Positions 16,185-25,653 of a stretch of 64,000 nucleotides of DNA are shown piece after piece (position 1 is the first letter of the stretch; each line of letters opens with the position of its first letter). This DNA comes from Gemmatimonadota bacterium. Lineage in GTDB: Bacteria > Gemmatimonadota > Gemmatimonadetes > Gemmatimonadales > Gemmatimonadaceae. The notes under the pieces are model-generated. The model ran no database searches, was not told the origin of the DNA, and worked only from the letters and a program-made list of their open reading frames with translations. The translations under genes and the position numbers were made by a program. The stretch covers positions 248,001 to 312,000 of the forward strand of contig JAIUOB010000004.1 in NCBI GenBank assembly GCA_020161135.1, in the 5' to 3' direction.

Positions 16185-18224
16185 GTGCTCGAGCAGTACG
16201 CTCTCGTCCTTGCCCTCGCCTGCGCCGGCGTTGCCATCGTGTATGGCATCGTCTCGGCCCGCTGGATCATCGCCCAGCCCGCCGGCAACGAACGCATGCA
16301 GCAGATCGCCGGCGCGATCCAGGAAGGCGCCGATGCCTACCTGAAGCGTCAGTACACCACCATCGCCCTCGTGGGTGCGGTGCTCTTCCTCGCGGTCGGC
16401 CTCGGGCTCGGCAGCTGGATGACCGCCATCGGCTTCGCGATTGGCGCGGTGCTCTCCGGCGTCGCCGGCTTCATCGGCATGTTCGTGTCGGTGCGCGCCA
16501 ACTCGCGTACCGCCCAGGCGGCCACCACCGGCCTCAACGCGGCCCTGAACATCTCGTTCAAGGGTGGTGCCATCACCGGCATGCTGGTGGTGGGTCTGGG
16601 GCTGCTGGGCGTCGCGGGCTTCTACATGTACGTCGTCGGCGACGCGACCGGCGAAGAGGCCATCAAGCACGCGCTCGAGCCGATGGTCGGTCTCGCGTTC
16701 GGCTCGTCGCTCATCTCGATCTTCGCGCGACTGGGCGGCGGCATCTTCACCAAGGGTGCGGACGTCGGCGCCGACCTCGTGGGCAAGGTCGAAGCCGGCA
16801 TCCCCGAGGACGACCCGCGCAACCCGGCCGTGATCGCGGACAACGTCGGCGACAACGTCGGTGACTGCGCCGGCATGGCGGCCGACCTGTTCGAGACCTA
16901 CGCGGTCACAGTCATCGCGGCGATGCTCGTCGCCGGCCTGGGCTTCGCGACGTACGGCACGACCGGCGTGCTCTATCCGCTCGTGCTCGGCGCCGTGTCG
17001 ATTCCGGCCTCGATCATCGGCACGTTCTTCGTGTCGGTGAAGCCGGGCGGCAAGATCATGGCGGCGCTGTACCGCGGTCTCATCGTGTCGGGCGTGCTGG
17101 CGGCCATCGCGTTCTTCTTCGTGACGCGGGCGATGTTCAGCGCCGACATGGCGACGAACCTCTTCATCTGCGCGATGATCGGTCTCGCGCTCACGGCGGC
17201 GCTCGTCGTCATCACCGAGTACTACACGGCCACCGAGTACGCCCCGGTGCGCCAGATCGCGAAGGCGTCGGAGACCGGTCACGGCACCAACGTGATCGCC
17301 GGCCTCGCGGTGTCCATGAAGTCCACGGCCGCGCCGGTGCTCGTGGTCGCGGCGGCGATCTACGGCTGCTTTGCGATCGCCGGCCTGTACGGCATCGCGA
17401 TCGCCGCGACGTCGATGCTGTCGATGGCGGGCATGATCGTCGCGCTCGACGCCTACGGCCCCATCACGGACAACGCCGGTGGCATCGCCGAGATGAGCCA
17501 CCTCGGCCCGGAGATCCGCAAGACGACGGACGCCCTCGACGCCGTCGGCAACACGACGAAGGCGGTCACCAAGGGCTATGCGATCGGCTCGGCCGGTCTC
17601 GCCGCGCTGGTGCTCTTCGCCGACTACTCGAGCAAGCTGGGCGCGCACCTCGGCGCGCCGGTCAACTTCTCCATCGACGATCCGAAGGTCGTGATCGGCC
17701 TCCTCATCGGCGGCATGATCCCGTACCTGTTCGGTGCGGCGGCCATGCAGGCGGTGGGTCGCGCTGCGGGTGCCGTCGTCGAGGAAGTGCGTCGTCAGTT
17801 CCGCGAGCTGCCCGGCATCATGAAGGGCACCGACAAGCCGCAGTATGACAAGGCCGTCGACCTGCTCACGAAGGCGGCCATTCGCGAGATGATTCTGCCG
17901 TCGCTGCTGCCGCTCGTCATTCCGGTGCTCGTCGGCATGGTGCTGGGCGGCGCGGCGCTGGGTGGCCTGCTCATGGGCACGATCGTGACGGGTCTGTTCG
18001 TCGCGATCTCGATGTGCACGGGTGGTGGCGCGTGGGACAACGCCAAGAAGTACATCGAGGAAGGACACCACGGCGGCAAGGGGAGCGACGCTCACAAGGC
18101 GGCGGTGACGGGCGACACGGTGGGTGATCCGTACAAGGACACCGCCGGCCCGGCCATCAACCCCCTCATCAAGATCATCAACATCGTCGCGCTGCTGCTC
18201 ATCCCGCTGCTGACGAAGGCGTGA
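16185..18224 (+). CDS. hppA: Membrane-bound proton-pumping pyrophosphatase (K+-independent type)
   Basis: A 679-residue integral membrane pyrophosphatase coupling PPi hydrolysis to H+ export. About 15-16 membrane helices are visible. The catalytic loop [20 protein letters not shown] and [19 protein letters not shown] are intact. The segment [16 protein letters not shown] has Lys and Thr at the two positions that set potassium dependence (Ala and Gly in K+-dependent enzymes), so this should be K+-independent and thus a proton pump. The start is GTG at 16185, with no clear Shine-Dalgarno. The APC permease begins 4 nt after the stop. Confidence 0.96.
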   Translation: MLEQYALVLALACAGVAIVYGIVSARWIIAQPAGNERMQQIAGAIQEGADAYLKRQYTTIALVGAVLFLAVGLGLGSWMTAIGFAIGAVLSGVAGFIGMFVSVRANSRTAQAATTGLNAALNISFKGGAITGMLVVGLGLLGVAGFYMYVVGDATGEEAIKHALEPMVGLAFGSSLISIFARLGGGIFTKGADVGADLVGKVEAGIPEDDPRNPAVIADNVGDNVGDCAGMAADLFETYAVTVIAAMLVAGLGFATYGTTGVLYPLVLGAVSIPASIIGTFFVSVKPGGKIMAALYRGLIVSGVLAAIAFFFVTRAMFSADMATNLFICAMIGLALTAALVVITEYYTATEYAPVRQIAKASETGHGTNVIAGLAVSMKSTAAPVLVVAAAIYGCFAIAGLYGIAIAATSMLSMAGMIVALDAYGPITDNAGGIAEMSHLGPEIRKTTDALDAVGNTTKAVTKGYAIGSAGLAALVLFADYSSKLGAHLGAPVNFSIDDPKVVIGLLIGGMIPYLFGAAAMQAVGRAAGAVVEEVRRQFRELPGIMKGTDKPQYDKAVDLLTKAAIREMILPSLLPLVIPVLVGMVLGGAALGGLLMGTIVTGLFVAISMCTGGGAWDNAKKYIEEGHHGGKGSDAHKAAVTGDTVGDPYKDTAGPAINPLIKIINIVALLLIPLLTKA

Positions 18225-18228
18225 TCGC

Positions 18229-19557
18229 GTGAGCACTTCCCCTGCAGCTTCCACTGCAGCGTCGCCGCGCGGGCCAGGACTGGTCCGCGCGGTTGGCGTT
18301 TGGGCCCTCGCGGCCAGCATTTTCAACGTGACGGTGGGTGGCGGCATCTTCCGGCTCCCTGCCGGCGCTGCTGCCGCCGCCGGTCCGGCGGCTCCGTTCG
18401 TCTACCTCATCTGCGCCGCCGTCTTCGGATGCGTCGTGCTCTGCTTCGCCGAAGCGGGCAGTCGCGTGGCGATGACCGGTGGCCCCTACGCGTATGTCGA
18501 GGCGGTGTTCGGCCGGTACGTCGGGTCGATGGCCGGTGTGCTGCTGTGGATGCTCGGCACCACGGCCGTGGCGGGCGTCTCCTCGGCGTTTGCCGAGGGG
18601 TTGGGCGCGCTGCTCGGCATGCCGTCGCTGCGGGTGCCGGTGCTGGTGGCGCTCTTCGCGCTGCTCGCGCTGGTGAACATCCGCGGCATCGAGCAGGGCA
18701 CGCGACTGGTGGTTGTGGCCAGTGTCGCCAAGCTGCTGCCGCTCGTGCTGTTCATCGCGATCGGTGCGTTCTTCGTGCAGCCGGCCAACCTGGCGATCCA
18801 CGAGATGCCGACGCCGGCGAGCCTCGCGCGCGCCGCCATCGTGCTCACGTTCGCGTTCAGCGGCGTGGAGACGGCGCTCGTGCCCAGCGGTGAGGTGAAG
18901 GACCCGGCGCGCACGGTGCCGCGAGCGCTGGCGATCGCGATGACCGGCGTGACACTGCTGTACCTCTGCGTGCACCTCGTGGCGGCCGGCACCCTCGGAC
19001 CATCGCTGGCCACGGCCACGACCGCCCCGCTGGCCACCGCGGCCGAGGGGTTCCTCGGTGCGCCAGGGCGCGTGCTGCTGCTCGTGGGCGCGAGCATCTC
19101 GATGTTCGGCTATGTGAGCGGCATGACGCTGGCGGTGCCGCGTGCGCTGTATCGGTTCGCAGAGGACGGGCTGCTGCCCCCGGCGGTGGGGCGCGTGCAT
19201 CCGACATTCCGCACCCCGCACGTGGCGATCATCATCCAGACGACGCTCGTGTGCGCGTTGGCGGTGTTCAACTCGTTCGAGCAGCTCGCCGTCATCTCGA
19301 ACCTTGCGGCGCTGTTGCTGTACGCCGGGTGTGCGGCCGCGACGATCGTACTGCGCCAGCGCGGCATCCGGCAGCCGGAGGCGACTCCGTTCGCGGTGCC
19401 GGGTGGCCCGATCATTCCCATCATCACGATCGGGCTGATCGGCTGGCTGCTCACGAGCATCACGAAGGCGGAGTGGACGGTGCTGGCGGCGACGCTGGGA
19501 GTCGCGACGGGGTTGTACGGGATCGCGGGGCGTCGCTCGACACCACGAACTGCGTAA
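18229..19557 (+). CDS. APC-superfamily amino acid permease
   Basis: A 442-residue transporter with about 12 membrane helices. Helix 1 has the APC substrate motif VGGGIFRLPAG and helix 3 follows GGPYAYVEAVFG, as in AdiC-like and other amino acid/polyamine antiporters. VNIRGIEQGTRL and TFAFSGVETALVPSGEVKDP match helices 5-6. Substrate unknown. The GTG start lies 4 nt after hppA, so the two are cotranscribed; the pump could supply the proton gradient the permease uses. The last codons run into a large inverted repeat. Confidence 0.88.
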   Translation: MSTSPAASTAASPRGPGLVRAVGVWALAASIFNVTVGGGIFRLPAGAAAAAGPAAPFVYLICAAVFGCVVLCFAEAGSRVAMTGGPYAYVEAVFGRYVGSMAGVLLWMLGTTAVAGVSSAFAEGLGALLGMPSLRVPVLVALFALLALVNIRGIEQGTRLVVVASVAKLLPLVLFIAIGAFFVQPANLAIHEMPTPASLARAAIVLTFAFSGVETALVPSGEVKDPARTVPRALAIAMTGVTLLYLCVHLVAAGTLGPSLATATTAPLATAAEGFLGAPGRVLLLVGASISMFGYVSGMTLAVPRALYRFAEDGLLPPAVGRVHPTFRTPHVAIIIQTTLVCALAVFNSFEQLAVISNLAALLLYAGCAAATIVLRQRGIRQPEATPFAVPGGPIIPIITIGLIGWLLTSITKAEWTVLAATLGVATGLYGIAGRRSTPRTA

Positions 19558-19879
19558 GCCGTGACGGCGGGAGCGGAGACGGGCGACAGGCGTCACCGCG
19601 TGCGCGTGAACGGCGACAGGCACAGGGCGTTGGCGGCTGACCTGCTGACTGCGGGAGCCTGAACTGCGGGCGCTTGAACAGCGGAAGCGGGGCCGCGGGC
19701 GCCGCTTCGCGGCTGCGCGGCGGGCGGGAGCGGGGCTGCGGGCGCGGCTGCGCGGCGGGCGGGAGCGAGGGCTGGCGCGGTTGGTGGTGCGCCGCCAGCG
19801 CGGTGAGCCTGTCGCCTGTTGGCCTACGCGGTGACGCCTGTCGCTGGTCTCCGCTCCCGCGGTTGTGGCTCACGCAGTC
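19549..19879. repeat. Large imperfect inverted repeat between convergent genes
   Basis: The gap 19558-19907 has no credible gene. Its ends form an inverted repeat: 19567-19601 matches the complement of 19826-19860 over 35 nt with a 3-nt mismatch patch, and weaker matching extends outward to about 19549 and 19879 and inward past 19640 and 19790. The central part has a duplicated 23-nt block rich in GGCGGGCGGGAGCG (about 19710-19766), and CTCACGCAGTCGG occurs twice (19869 and 19891). The left arm starts inside the last codons of the permease gene. Confidence 0.65.
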
Positions 19880-19907
19880 GGCGGTCTCCGCTCACGCAGT
19901 CGGTGGT

Positions 19908-20861
19908 TCACCGTCCCTTCTCCACGTGCAGCCCTCTCTTCTGCCAGTCCTGGTAACTCCCGTCATAGAAGCGGACCGGTAGCCCGAGCGTGCGCGCGGC
20001 GACATAGGTCATCGACGCGCGGTAGCCGATCCAGCAGTACGTGACGAGCGTATCGCCCGGCTGCATGCGGTTGGCGTACAACGCGCGCAGCGCGGCCGGC
20101 CCGAGGAGCTGCTGGTGCGCCTCGTCAGCGAAGAGCTGCTCCCACTGCAGTTGTCGAGCGCCGGTCGGGTGTCCATCGCTGGGCATGCCGTTGCGGCCAC
20201 CGGCGCCGGTGTATTCCTCGTCCGTGCGCGTGTCGATAAGCGCGAGCCCCTTCCCCTGTCGGGCCGTGATCCACGCGGCGTCGACGACGGACTCGAGGCG
20301 AGGTCGCGCGGTGAACGTGCCGCGCGACACGGCCGGCGTCTCCGTGGTGAGCGCGCGCCCTTCCTGCTTCCATTGGTGTACGCCGCCGGAGAGGAACGCG
20401 AGGGCGTTGTGCCCCAGCACATCGAGCGACATGACGCCGCGCGCGGCCATGGGCGGCTCGTACGAGGTGGTGACGACCACGAGGGAGTTGGCGTTCACCC
20501 CGAGCGACGCGAAGAGCGACGCGAGGCTGTCCGGCGGCGGCAGTTCGGTCGACAGCCCGTCACGGTTCACGACGAGTGCGCGGTAGGGAATGACGCGTGC
20601 CCCGGGAATGCGCGGCGTCTCTGGCGTGACCTCCCGCTCCACCTGGATCACGACGAGGTCGCGATCGCGCAGGTGGTCGGCAAGCCAGCGGATGTCGACG
20701 ACGCGAATGGGCGGCGGGCCAGCGACGGCCGTCGCCGCCGTCTGCGCGGCGGCGGCGCGTGGCGTCACGGTCGCGAGCGTGAGCGTGAGCGCCGCGACGA
20801 AGTGGGCAACGCGGCGGGCGCCCGGACGCGCCCATGTGCCGGGGGACGGGGAGCCGATCAT
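19908..20861 (-). CDS. Secreted rhodanese-family sulfurtransferase
   Basis: A 317-residue two-domain sulfurtransferase of the SseA/thiosulfate-sulfurtransferase type with an N-terminal signal peptide (about 1-40, ending RAAAAQ), so it acts outside the cytoplasm. Domain 1 has VDIRWLADHLRDRDLVVIQV; domain 2 has LIDTRTDEEYTG and the active loop VTYCWIGYRAS with the catalytic Cys. GGAGA lies 4 nt before the ATG. The natural sulfur donor is unknown; detoxification of cyanide or sulfur transfer are the family roles. It is divergent from the GlxA-type regulator. Confidence 0.9.
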   Translation of the reverse strand: MIGSPSPGTWARPGARRVAHFVAALTLTLATVTPRAAAAQTAATAVAGPPPIRVVDIRWLADHLRDRDLVVIQVEREVTPETPRIPGARVIPYRALVVNRDGLSTELPPPDSLASLFASLGVNANSLVVVTTSYEPPMAARGVMSLDVLGHNALAFLSGGVHQWKQEGRALTTETPAVSRGTFTARPRLESVVDAAWITARQGKGLALIDTRTDEEYTGAGGRNGMPSDGHPTGARQLQWEQLFADEAHQQLLGPAALRALYANRMQPGDTLVTYCWIGYRASMTYVAARTLGLPVRFYDGSYQDWQKRGLHVEKGR

Positions 20862-21004
20862 GGGTTCTCCAGGTGGTGGCGCCGGCGCGCCGGCGAGGCA
20901 GGGTGAGACAGGACGTGGTGCGCCCGGCGAGGTGCGTGCCGCACGCTCATGAAAGCTCCGCCGACGCCGATGCGGGCGCGAGTGGCCAGAACGCCACCAG
21001 TCGA

Positions 21005-21010
21005 TAACTT
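21005..21010 (+). promoter_or_regulatory. -10 element TAACTT, leaderless start of the GlxA-type gene
   Basis: TAACTT ends 6 nt before the ATG at 21017 and no Shine-Dalgarno is present. This fits leaderless transcription. Confidence 0.5.
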
Positions 21011-21016
21011 CCGGCC

Positions 21017-22000
21017 ATGTCCGTCACTCCGCGACGCGTGGCCGTGCTGGTGCTCCCGTCGGTCGTGCCCTTCGACCTGGGCGTGCCGATGCAGGTGTTC
21101 GGGTATCCGCGCCCCGACCTGGGCGTGCGCCGTTATCGTGTCACCGTGTGCACGCCGACACCGGGGTTGGTGCACACCTCCGCCGGCTTTGCGATCGACG
21201 TCCGGCATGGGCTGCGTGCGCTCGCGCAGGCGGACACGATCGTGCTGCCCGGGATCGACGACCTCGACCTGCACGTCACGCCGGCGACGGTGGCCGCGCT
21301 GCAACGTGCGCACCGGCGCGGCGCGCGCCTGGTCTCGATCTGCACCGGCGCATTCGTGCTGGCCGAGGCGGGGCTGCTGGACGGACGGCGCGCGACCACG
21401 CACTGGATCGACGCCCCCCTGCTGCAGGCGCGACATCCGACCGTGACGGTCGACCCGGATGTGCTGTATGTCGACGACGGCGACATCCTCACCTCGGCCG
21501 GCATCGCCTGCGGCATCGACCTGTGCCTGCATGTCGTCCGCTGCGACTACGGCGCGGCTGTGGCAGCGGCGGTCGCTCGCCGCATGGTGGTGGCCCCGCA
21601 TCGCGAGGGGTCGCAGGCCCAGTTCGTGGCGCGTCCTGTGGACGCGGAGGTGGCCTCGACACTCGAAGGCACGTGTCGCTGGGCGCGCGAGCGCCTCGCG
21701 CAGCCGCTCACGGTGGCGCAGCTCGCACGTCACGCGCGGCTGGCCGAGCGCACCTTCACACGCCGCTTCCGGGCGGAGATCGGCACCTCGCCGCTGCAAT
21801 GGCTCCTGAGTGAGCGCCTGCTGGTGGCGCGCGAACTGCTGGAGACGACGCGTCTGTCGCTGGCGCGGGTCGCGACGCGCTGCGGCCTGGGCAGCGAGGT
21901 CTCGATGCGTGCGCACTTTCGTCGGCGGTTCGGCGTGAGTCCGGCGGCGTATCGACGGCAGTTCGCGGCATCGGCGCCGAGCCGGCAACCGCGCCCCTGA
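21017..22000 (+). CDS. GlxA-family AraC-type transcriptional regulator
   Basis: A 327-residue regulator with an N-terminal DJ-1/PfpI-like ligand domain (about 1-190) and a C-terminal AraC double helix-turn-helix (about 220-320). The nucleophile-elbow-like VSICTGAFVLAEAGLLDGR is typical of GlxA proteins. The DNA-binding part shows LAERTFTRRFRAEIGTSP and FRRRFGVSPAAYRRQF. Such regulators often control nearby nitrogen or amide metabolism; the amidase 96 nt downstream is an obvious target. The ligand is unknown. Confidence 0.92.
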   Translation: MSVTPRRVAVLVLPSVVPFDLGVPMQVFGYPRPDLGVRRYRVTVCTPTPGLVHTSAGFAIDVRHGLRALAQADTIVLPGIDDLDLHVTPATVAALQRAHRRGARLVSICTGAFVLAEAGLLDGRRATTHWIDAPLLQARHPTVTVDPDVLYVDDGDILTSAGIACGIDLCLHVVRCDYGAAVAAAVARRMVVAPHREGSQAQFVARPVDAEVASTLEGTCRWARERLAQPLTVAQLARHARLAERTFTRRFRAEIGTSPLQWLLSERLLVARELLETTRLSLARVATRCGLGSEVSMRAHFRRRFGVSPAAYRRQFAASAPSRQPRP

Positions 22001-22096
22001 CGTGATGCGCGTTCCTCCGTTCGCGCACGGACGGGCGCGCGAGGCGATCTTTTCGCACCCGCCGCCGTGTCCCCCCCTCCCTCTCCCGCGCCTCAC

Positions 22097-23329
22097 ATGT
22101 CCCTCCCGTCGTCCGTGCTCGATCGCGACCCCTTCGGCGCCTTCTGCCGTCACACGCACGTGGCGCTTGCGCCGACAGGCGCGGGGCGGCTCGATGGGCT
22201 GACCTTTGGCCTCAAGGACCTGTTCGACATCGCCGGACACCGCACGGGCTTCGGCAGCCCGGACTGGTTGCGCACCCACCCGCCGGCCAGGCACACGGCG
22301 AGCGTCGCGACGCGGCTGCTGGCGGAAGGGGCGTCGCTGGTGGGGAAGACGCACACCGAGGAGATGGCCTTCAGCCTCACCGGCGAGAATGCGCACTACG
22401 GCACGCCGGTGAATCCTGCGGCGCCGGGTCGTGTGCCGGGCGGTTCGTCGAGCGGCTCGGCGGTGGCAGTGGCCGCGGGGCTCGTGGATTTCGCGATCGG
22501 CAGCGACACCGGTGGCTCGGTGCGCGCGCCCGCGAGCTTCTGTGGCATCTACGGCGTGCGCCCCACGCACGCGCGCGTCGCGATCGACGGGGCCTGTCCG
22601 CTGGCCCCCGGCTTCGACACGGTCGGATGGTTTGCGCGCGATGCAGCACTGCTCTCGCGTGTGGGGGCGGTGCTGCTCGACGAACAGGTGCCGTCGCCGG
22701 AGGCGGCGCGCGATGGCACGCGCCTGCTGCTGGCGCGTGATGCCTTCGCGCTGGCGCGCGACGAAGTGGTGGCGGCGCTCGCGCCTGCGGTGACGCGACT
22801 CGAGGCGCTGTGTGGTGCGGCGACGCCAGTGACAGTCAGCGATGGCGTGTCCGTGGCCGAGACCGCCGGTGGCCTGCGCGGCTGGTTCGAGGTGTTCCGC
22901 ACGTTGCAGCATGGGGAGATCCGTGACGCGCACGAAGCGTGGGTGCGCGACACGTCGCCGACGTTCGGTCCGCAGATCGGTGCGCGCTTCGCGATCGTGA
23001 TGCGCACCGATCCGGCCGACGTGGCGCGCATGCAGCCGGTGCGCGCCGCGATTCGCGCGCATCTCGACGCGCTGCTCGCCGACGGCGGCGTATTCGTGCT
23101 GCCCACGGTGCCCGACATCGCGCCGCTGTGCAACCTGCCGCCCGACGAGACCATCAGTGTGCGCGAGCGTGCGCTCGCGCTGCTGTGCATCGCGGGACTG
23201 GGCGGCCTGCCGCAGCTTTCGATGCCCGTGGCGACGGTGGATGGCTGCCCGGTGGGACTGTCCCTCATCGGCGCGCGCGGCCGCGATGCGCAACTCCTCG
23301 CGCTGGCCGAGGCGTTCAGCGCGGGCTGA
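22097..23329 (+). CDS. Amidase (amidase-signature family)
   Basis: A 410-residue amidase-signature enzyme. The Ser-cisSer-Lys triad is visible: Lys in FGLKDLFDIAG, the signature GGSSSGSAVAVAAGL and the nucleophile region GSDTGGSVRAPASFCGIYG. The C-terminal LSMPVATVDGCPVGLSLIG is conserved. The length is at the short end of the family (AtzF- or IaaH-like core). ATG 22097 is preferred to GTG 22067, which would add a Pro-rich stretch. The substrate amide is unknown. Together with the GlxA regulator it forms a small regulated unit. Confidence 0.88.
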   Translation: MSLPSSVLDRDPFGAFCRHTHVALAPTGAGRLDGLTFGLKDLFDIAGHRTGFGSPDWLRTHPPARHTASVATRLLAEGASLVGKTHTEEMAFSLTGENAHYGTPVNPAAPGRVPGGSSSGSAVAVAAGLVDFAIGSDTGGSVRAPASFCGIYGVRPTHARVAIDGACPLAPGFDTVGWFARDAALLSRVGAVLLDEQVPSPEAARDGTRLLLARDAFALARDEVVAALAPAVTRLEALCGAATPVTVSDGVSVAETAGGLRGWFEVFRTLQHGEIRDAHEAWVRDTSPTFGPQIGARFAIVMRTDPADVARMQPVRAAIRAHLDALLADGGVFVLPTVPDIAPLCNLPPDETISVRERALALLCIAGLGGLPQLSMPVATVDGCPVGLSLIGARGRDAQLLALAEAFSAG

Positions 23330-23343
23330 ACCCGGGGTGCGCG

Positions 23344-23886
23344 CTACGCGTCCTCGAGGGGCGCCGTGCCGTGCGGCGGCGTCACGATGCGCGATCCGCC
23401 CGGTGTGCCCAGCAACCGCTCGATCGGCTCGGCGAGATCGGCTGGCTCGGTCGTGGGCGCGTAGCGTCGATGCACGGTGCCGTCACGACCGATGAGGAAC
23501 TTGGTGAAGTTCCACTTGATCGCCGTGGTGCCCAGCAGCCCGGGGCGCTCCTGCTGCATCCAGGTCCAGAGGGGATGCGCGCCGCTGCCATTCACGTCGA
23601 GCTTCTCGGACAGTGGGAAGGTCACGTCGTAGGTCGTGGCGCAGAAGGTGGCGATCTCCTCCACCCCCGCCGGCTCCTGCCCGCCGAACTGGTTGCAGGG
23701 GCAGCCGAGCACCGTGAAGCCGCGATCGCGATACCGGCGCCAGAGCGCTTCGAGGCCGGTGTACTGCGGGGTATAGCCGCACGCGCTCGCCACATTGACG
23801 ACGAGGACGACCTGGCCGGCCAGCGGGGCGAGCGGCAGCGGCGTGCCGTCGAGGGCACGCAGCGTGAAATCGGAGAGGAGCGGCAC
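23344..23886 (-). CDS. Glutathione peroxidase-family protein
   Basis: A 180-residue thiol peroxidase of the GPx fold reducing peroxides, probably with thioredoxin. Active-site residues are C36 in NVASACGYT, Q70 in NQFGGQEP and W125-N126 in KWNFTKFLIG. No signal peptide is evident with the GTG start at 23886; longer in-frame extensions are Arg/Pro-rich and unlike the family. A TAGCTT hexamer 29 nt upstream gives a short-leader promoter. The stop lies 14 nt from the convergent amidase stop. Confidence 0.88.
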   Translation of the reverse strand: MPLLSDFTLRALDGTPLPLAPLAGQVVLVVNVASACGYTPQYTGLEALWRRYRDRGFTVLGCPCNQFGGQEPAGVEEIATFCATTYDVTFPLSEKLDVNGSGAHPLWTWMQQERPGLLGTTAIKWNFTKFLIGRDGTVHRRYAPTTEPADLAEPIERLLGTPGGSRIVTPPHGTAPLEDA

Positions 23887-23915
23887 GAGAAGCTCGGGCG
23901 ACGGGGCGGAACTGC

Positions 23916-23921
23916 AAGCTA
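23916..23921 (-). promoter_or_regulatory. Candidate -10 TAGCTT of the glutathione peroxidase gene
   Basis: TAGCTT on the minus strand lies 29 nt before the GTG start, implying a leader of roughly 20-25 nt. This differs from the leaderless spacing seen elsewhere. Confidence 0.35.
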
Positions 23922-23962
23922 ACCGCGTCGCCTGGGCCGGTGGTGCGCGCCGCCGGCTCAGA

Positions 23963-24436
23963 TCACGGCAGCACGCGAAAGGCGCGTGCGGTCCAGGACT
24001 GGTCGCCGTCGGCAATCCCGGCCTTGGCCACCAGCGCGACCGATGTCGGATAGCCGTACGTGCGGTCGAAGGTGGCCTCGACGCGCGCGATGTACTCGCC
24101 GTGGGCGCCGGCAGCGAGTTCGAAGAGCCGTTCGACCGTGGGACGGGCGGCCCACATGTTGGTGGGCGGCGCGGTGCCGTCGAGGTAGGTGACCTTCACG
24201 ACCGTATCGTTGCGCACCTCGACCTTGGCGGCGCGAATGACCTCGAGCGGGCAGAAGCACGAGCCCTCGGTCTCGAACTCGTAGTGGCGCACGTTGCGGC
24301 TGCGCCAGGTCGCGCGGGCCTCGTCGAGGGCGCGGCGTGTGGACGGCGCGAGCGGGCCGTCGGAGCCGCAGGCGGCGCCGGTCGCGCCGACCACGGCGAC
24401 CAGCAGCAGGGCGAGAGATCGGCGTGAGCGTGTCAT
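23963..24436 (-). CDS. DUF6174-type secreted lipoprotein
   Basis: A 157-residue protein with a lipoprotein signal (VGATGAACGS, Cys about 23). The body has WRSRNVRHYEFETEGSCFCP, the Tyr-rich, double-Cys pattern of DUF6174, followed by VRNDTVVKVTYLDG and TVERLFELA. The family has no known activity. It lies between the glutathione peroxidase and DUF6702 genes on the same strand, with gaps of 76 and 73 nt, so it may have its own promoter. Confidence 0.75.
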   Translation of the reverse strand: MTRSRRSLALLLVAVVGATGAACGSDGPLAPSTRRALDEARATWRSRNVRHYEFETEGSCFCPLEVIRAAKVEVRNDTVVKVTYLDGTAPPTNMWAARPTVERLFELAAGAHGEYIARVEATFDRTYGYPTSVALVAKAGIADGDQSWTARAFRVLP

Positions 24437-24509
24437 GCCTGTTCTACCCCGAGCTGGCGCGTCCCGTCACGCGCGTCGGCGCCCACCGGTGCGACGCCGT
24501 CCCGTGGCG

Positions 24510-25001
24510 TCAGTCGAGCGCGCGCGGGCGTGGGTCCGGGCCGCCGAAGAGGAGCGTCCGTCCGCGGTGCACCTGCACGAGGTTGACCTGATCGGCGTGA
24601 AGATCGGCGAGCATGCGGTTGCGCAGCGTCTGCCCGGGCGCCGCCGCCCACGTGAGGCACGACCAGGTGACGGCGCCTGCGCGTCGCACCCCGCAACTGC
24701 GCGTCGGCACGGGACGCCCCCGCGCGTCCAGCACCTGTACCACCGCCGCCAGGTACTGCGCCACCTGCGCGGGCGGCGCGGACGAGTCCGGCGGCGTCGC
24801 CTGGCGGTGATGACGCGCCACCGCGGCCGCGTAGTCGTCGGCGAAGGCGCGGACCCACAGCGTCGCGGCGCCCTGCGCGACGCGCAGCTCCCCGTAGGTC
24901 GTGTGCACGGGGTGCGCCGACAACGTGGACGCACACACGAGCAGCATCGTGATGGCGATACGCGCGCGGCGCGCGACCGACATCCGTCTGGTGCCACTCA
25001 T
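24510..25001 (-). CDS. DUF6702 family secreted protein
   Basis: A 163-residue protein with an N-terminal signal (about 1-29, ending LSAHPVHTT). The sequence HPVHTTYGELR, VRAFADDYAAAVARH, and the C-terminal LHADQVNLVQVHRGRTLLF match DUF6702, whose mature N-terminus begins with His. Function unknown. The ATG at 25001 overlaps the hupE-like stop (ATGA), supporting this start over Met at 24983. It is the last gene of the sigma-linked cluster. The exposed His and Asp residues would suit metal binding, which is only a guess. Confidence 0.7.
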   Translation of the reverse strand: MSGTRRMSVARRARIAITMLLVCASTLSAHPVHTTYGELRVAQGAATLWVRAFADDYAAAVARHHRQATPPDSSAPPAQVAQYLAAVVQVLDARGRPVPTRSCGVRRAGAVTWSCLTWAAAPGQTLRNRMLADLHADQVNLVQVHRGRTLLFGGPDPRPRALD

Positions 25002-25651
25002 GAGGTGACCGGCCAGCGTGTCGCCGCGACCCGCGCGGCGACCAGCAGCACCGTGATGGACACGACGCGCAGCCGCCAGGGGAACCCCAGCGCCTGCCCC
25101 GGCGATGCGACCGGCGCACGATGCGCAAGCATCAGCGCGAGCCGATGAAAGAGCTGATCCACCAGCAGCAGTGTGCCCCCCGCCACGGCAAGCACGAGCA
25201 GTTGCCCCAGCTCGATGCCGAGGTTGAAGCCGATGAGCGGCATCCACTGATCGGACACGGAGAGCGCGGCGAGATAGCCTGCGAATCCTGCGCCGTGAAT
25301 CAGGCCGAACACCGTCGCGAAGACCGGGCGCCAGCGACTGTGGTTGCCGCGCACGATACGACGTTGCTGCCACAGGTTCTCGACGCTCGCAGCCACGATG
25401 GTGAGCGGAATGAGAAACTCGACCAGGGGAATGGACGGGCGCAGCCAGGCCTGCGTGACCAGCACGAGCGACAGCGAGTGTCCGACGGTGAATGCCGTGA
25501 CGACCGCGAGCGCGGGGCGCCAGTCGTGGCGTCGGTAGATGGCGGCAAGCACCAGCAGGAACAGCAGATGGTCGAGGGCATCCGGCGAGATGATGTGCCG
25601 CACGCCCAACTCGGCGTAGCTGGCCAGTGACGACAAGAGCGGGCTCGACAT
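24998..25651 (-). CDS. HupE/UreJ-family membrane protein
   Basis: A 217-residue integral membrane protein with about six helices. The N-terminal LGVRHIISPDALDHLLFLLVL matches the HupE/UreJ_2 family signature (GxxHIxxGxDHLLFLL), and VFGLIHGAGFAGYL is the second conserved helix. Related HupE/UreJ proteins are nickel or cobalt permeases. Here no hydrogenase or urease is nearby; instead the genes for DUF4331, TPR and DUF6702 proteins flank it. The start lies 2 nt after the TPR stop. Metal transport is plausible but unproven. Confidence 0.82.
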   Translation of the reverse strand: MSSPLLSSLASYAELGVRHIISPDALDHLLFLLVLAAIYRRHDWRPALAVVTAFTVGHSLSLVLVTQAWLRPSIPLVEFLIPLTIVAASVENLWQQRRIVRGNHSRWRPVFATVFGLIHGAGFAGYLAALSVSDQWMPLIGFNLGIELGQLLVLAVAGGTLLLVDQLFHRLALMLAHRAPVASPGQALGFPWRLRVVSITVLLVAARVAATRWPVTS

Positions 25652-25653
25652 GA

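Noticed and set aside
16032..18347. A 771-codon open frame antisense to hppA
   Set aside because: Arg/His/Asp-rich composition without any domain; it mirrors the codon pattern of the well-supported hppA gene on the other strand.
20858..23293. An 811-codon minus-strand frame across the GlxA and amidase genes
   Set aside because: Its composition is Arg/Ala/His-rich and it spans two clear plus-strand genes; typical for GC-rich antisense frames.
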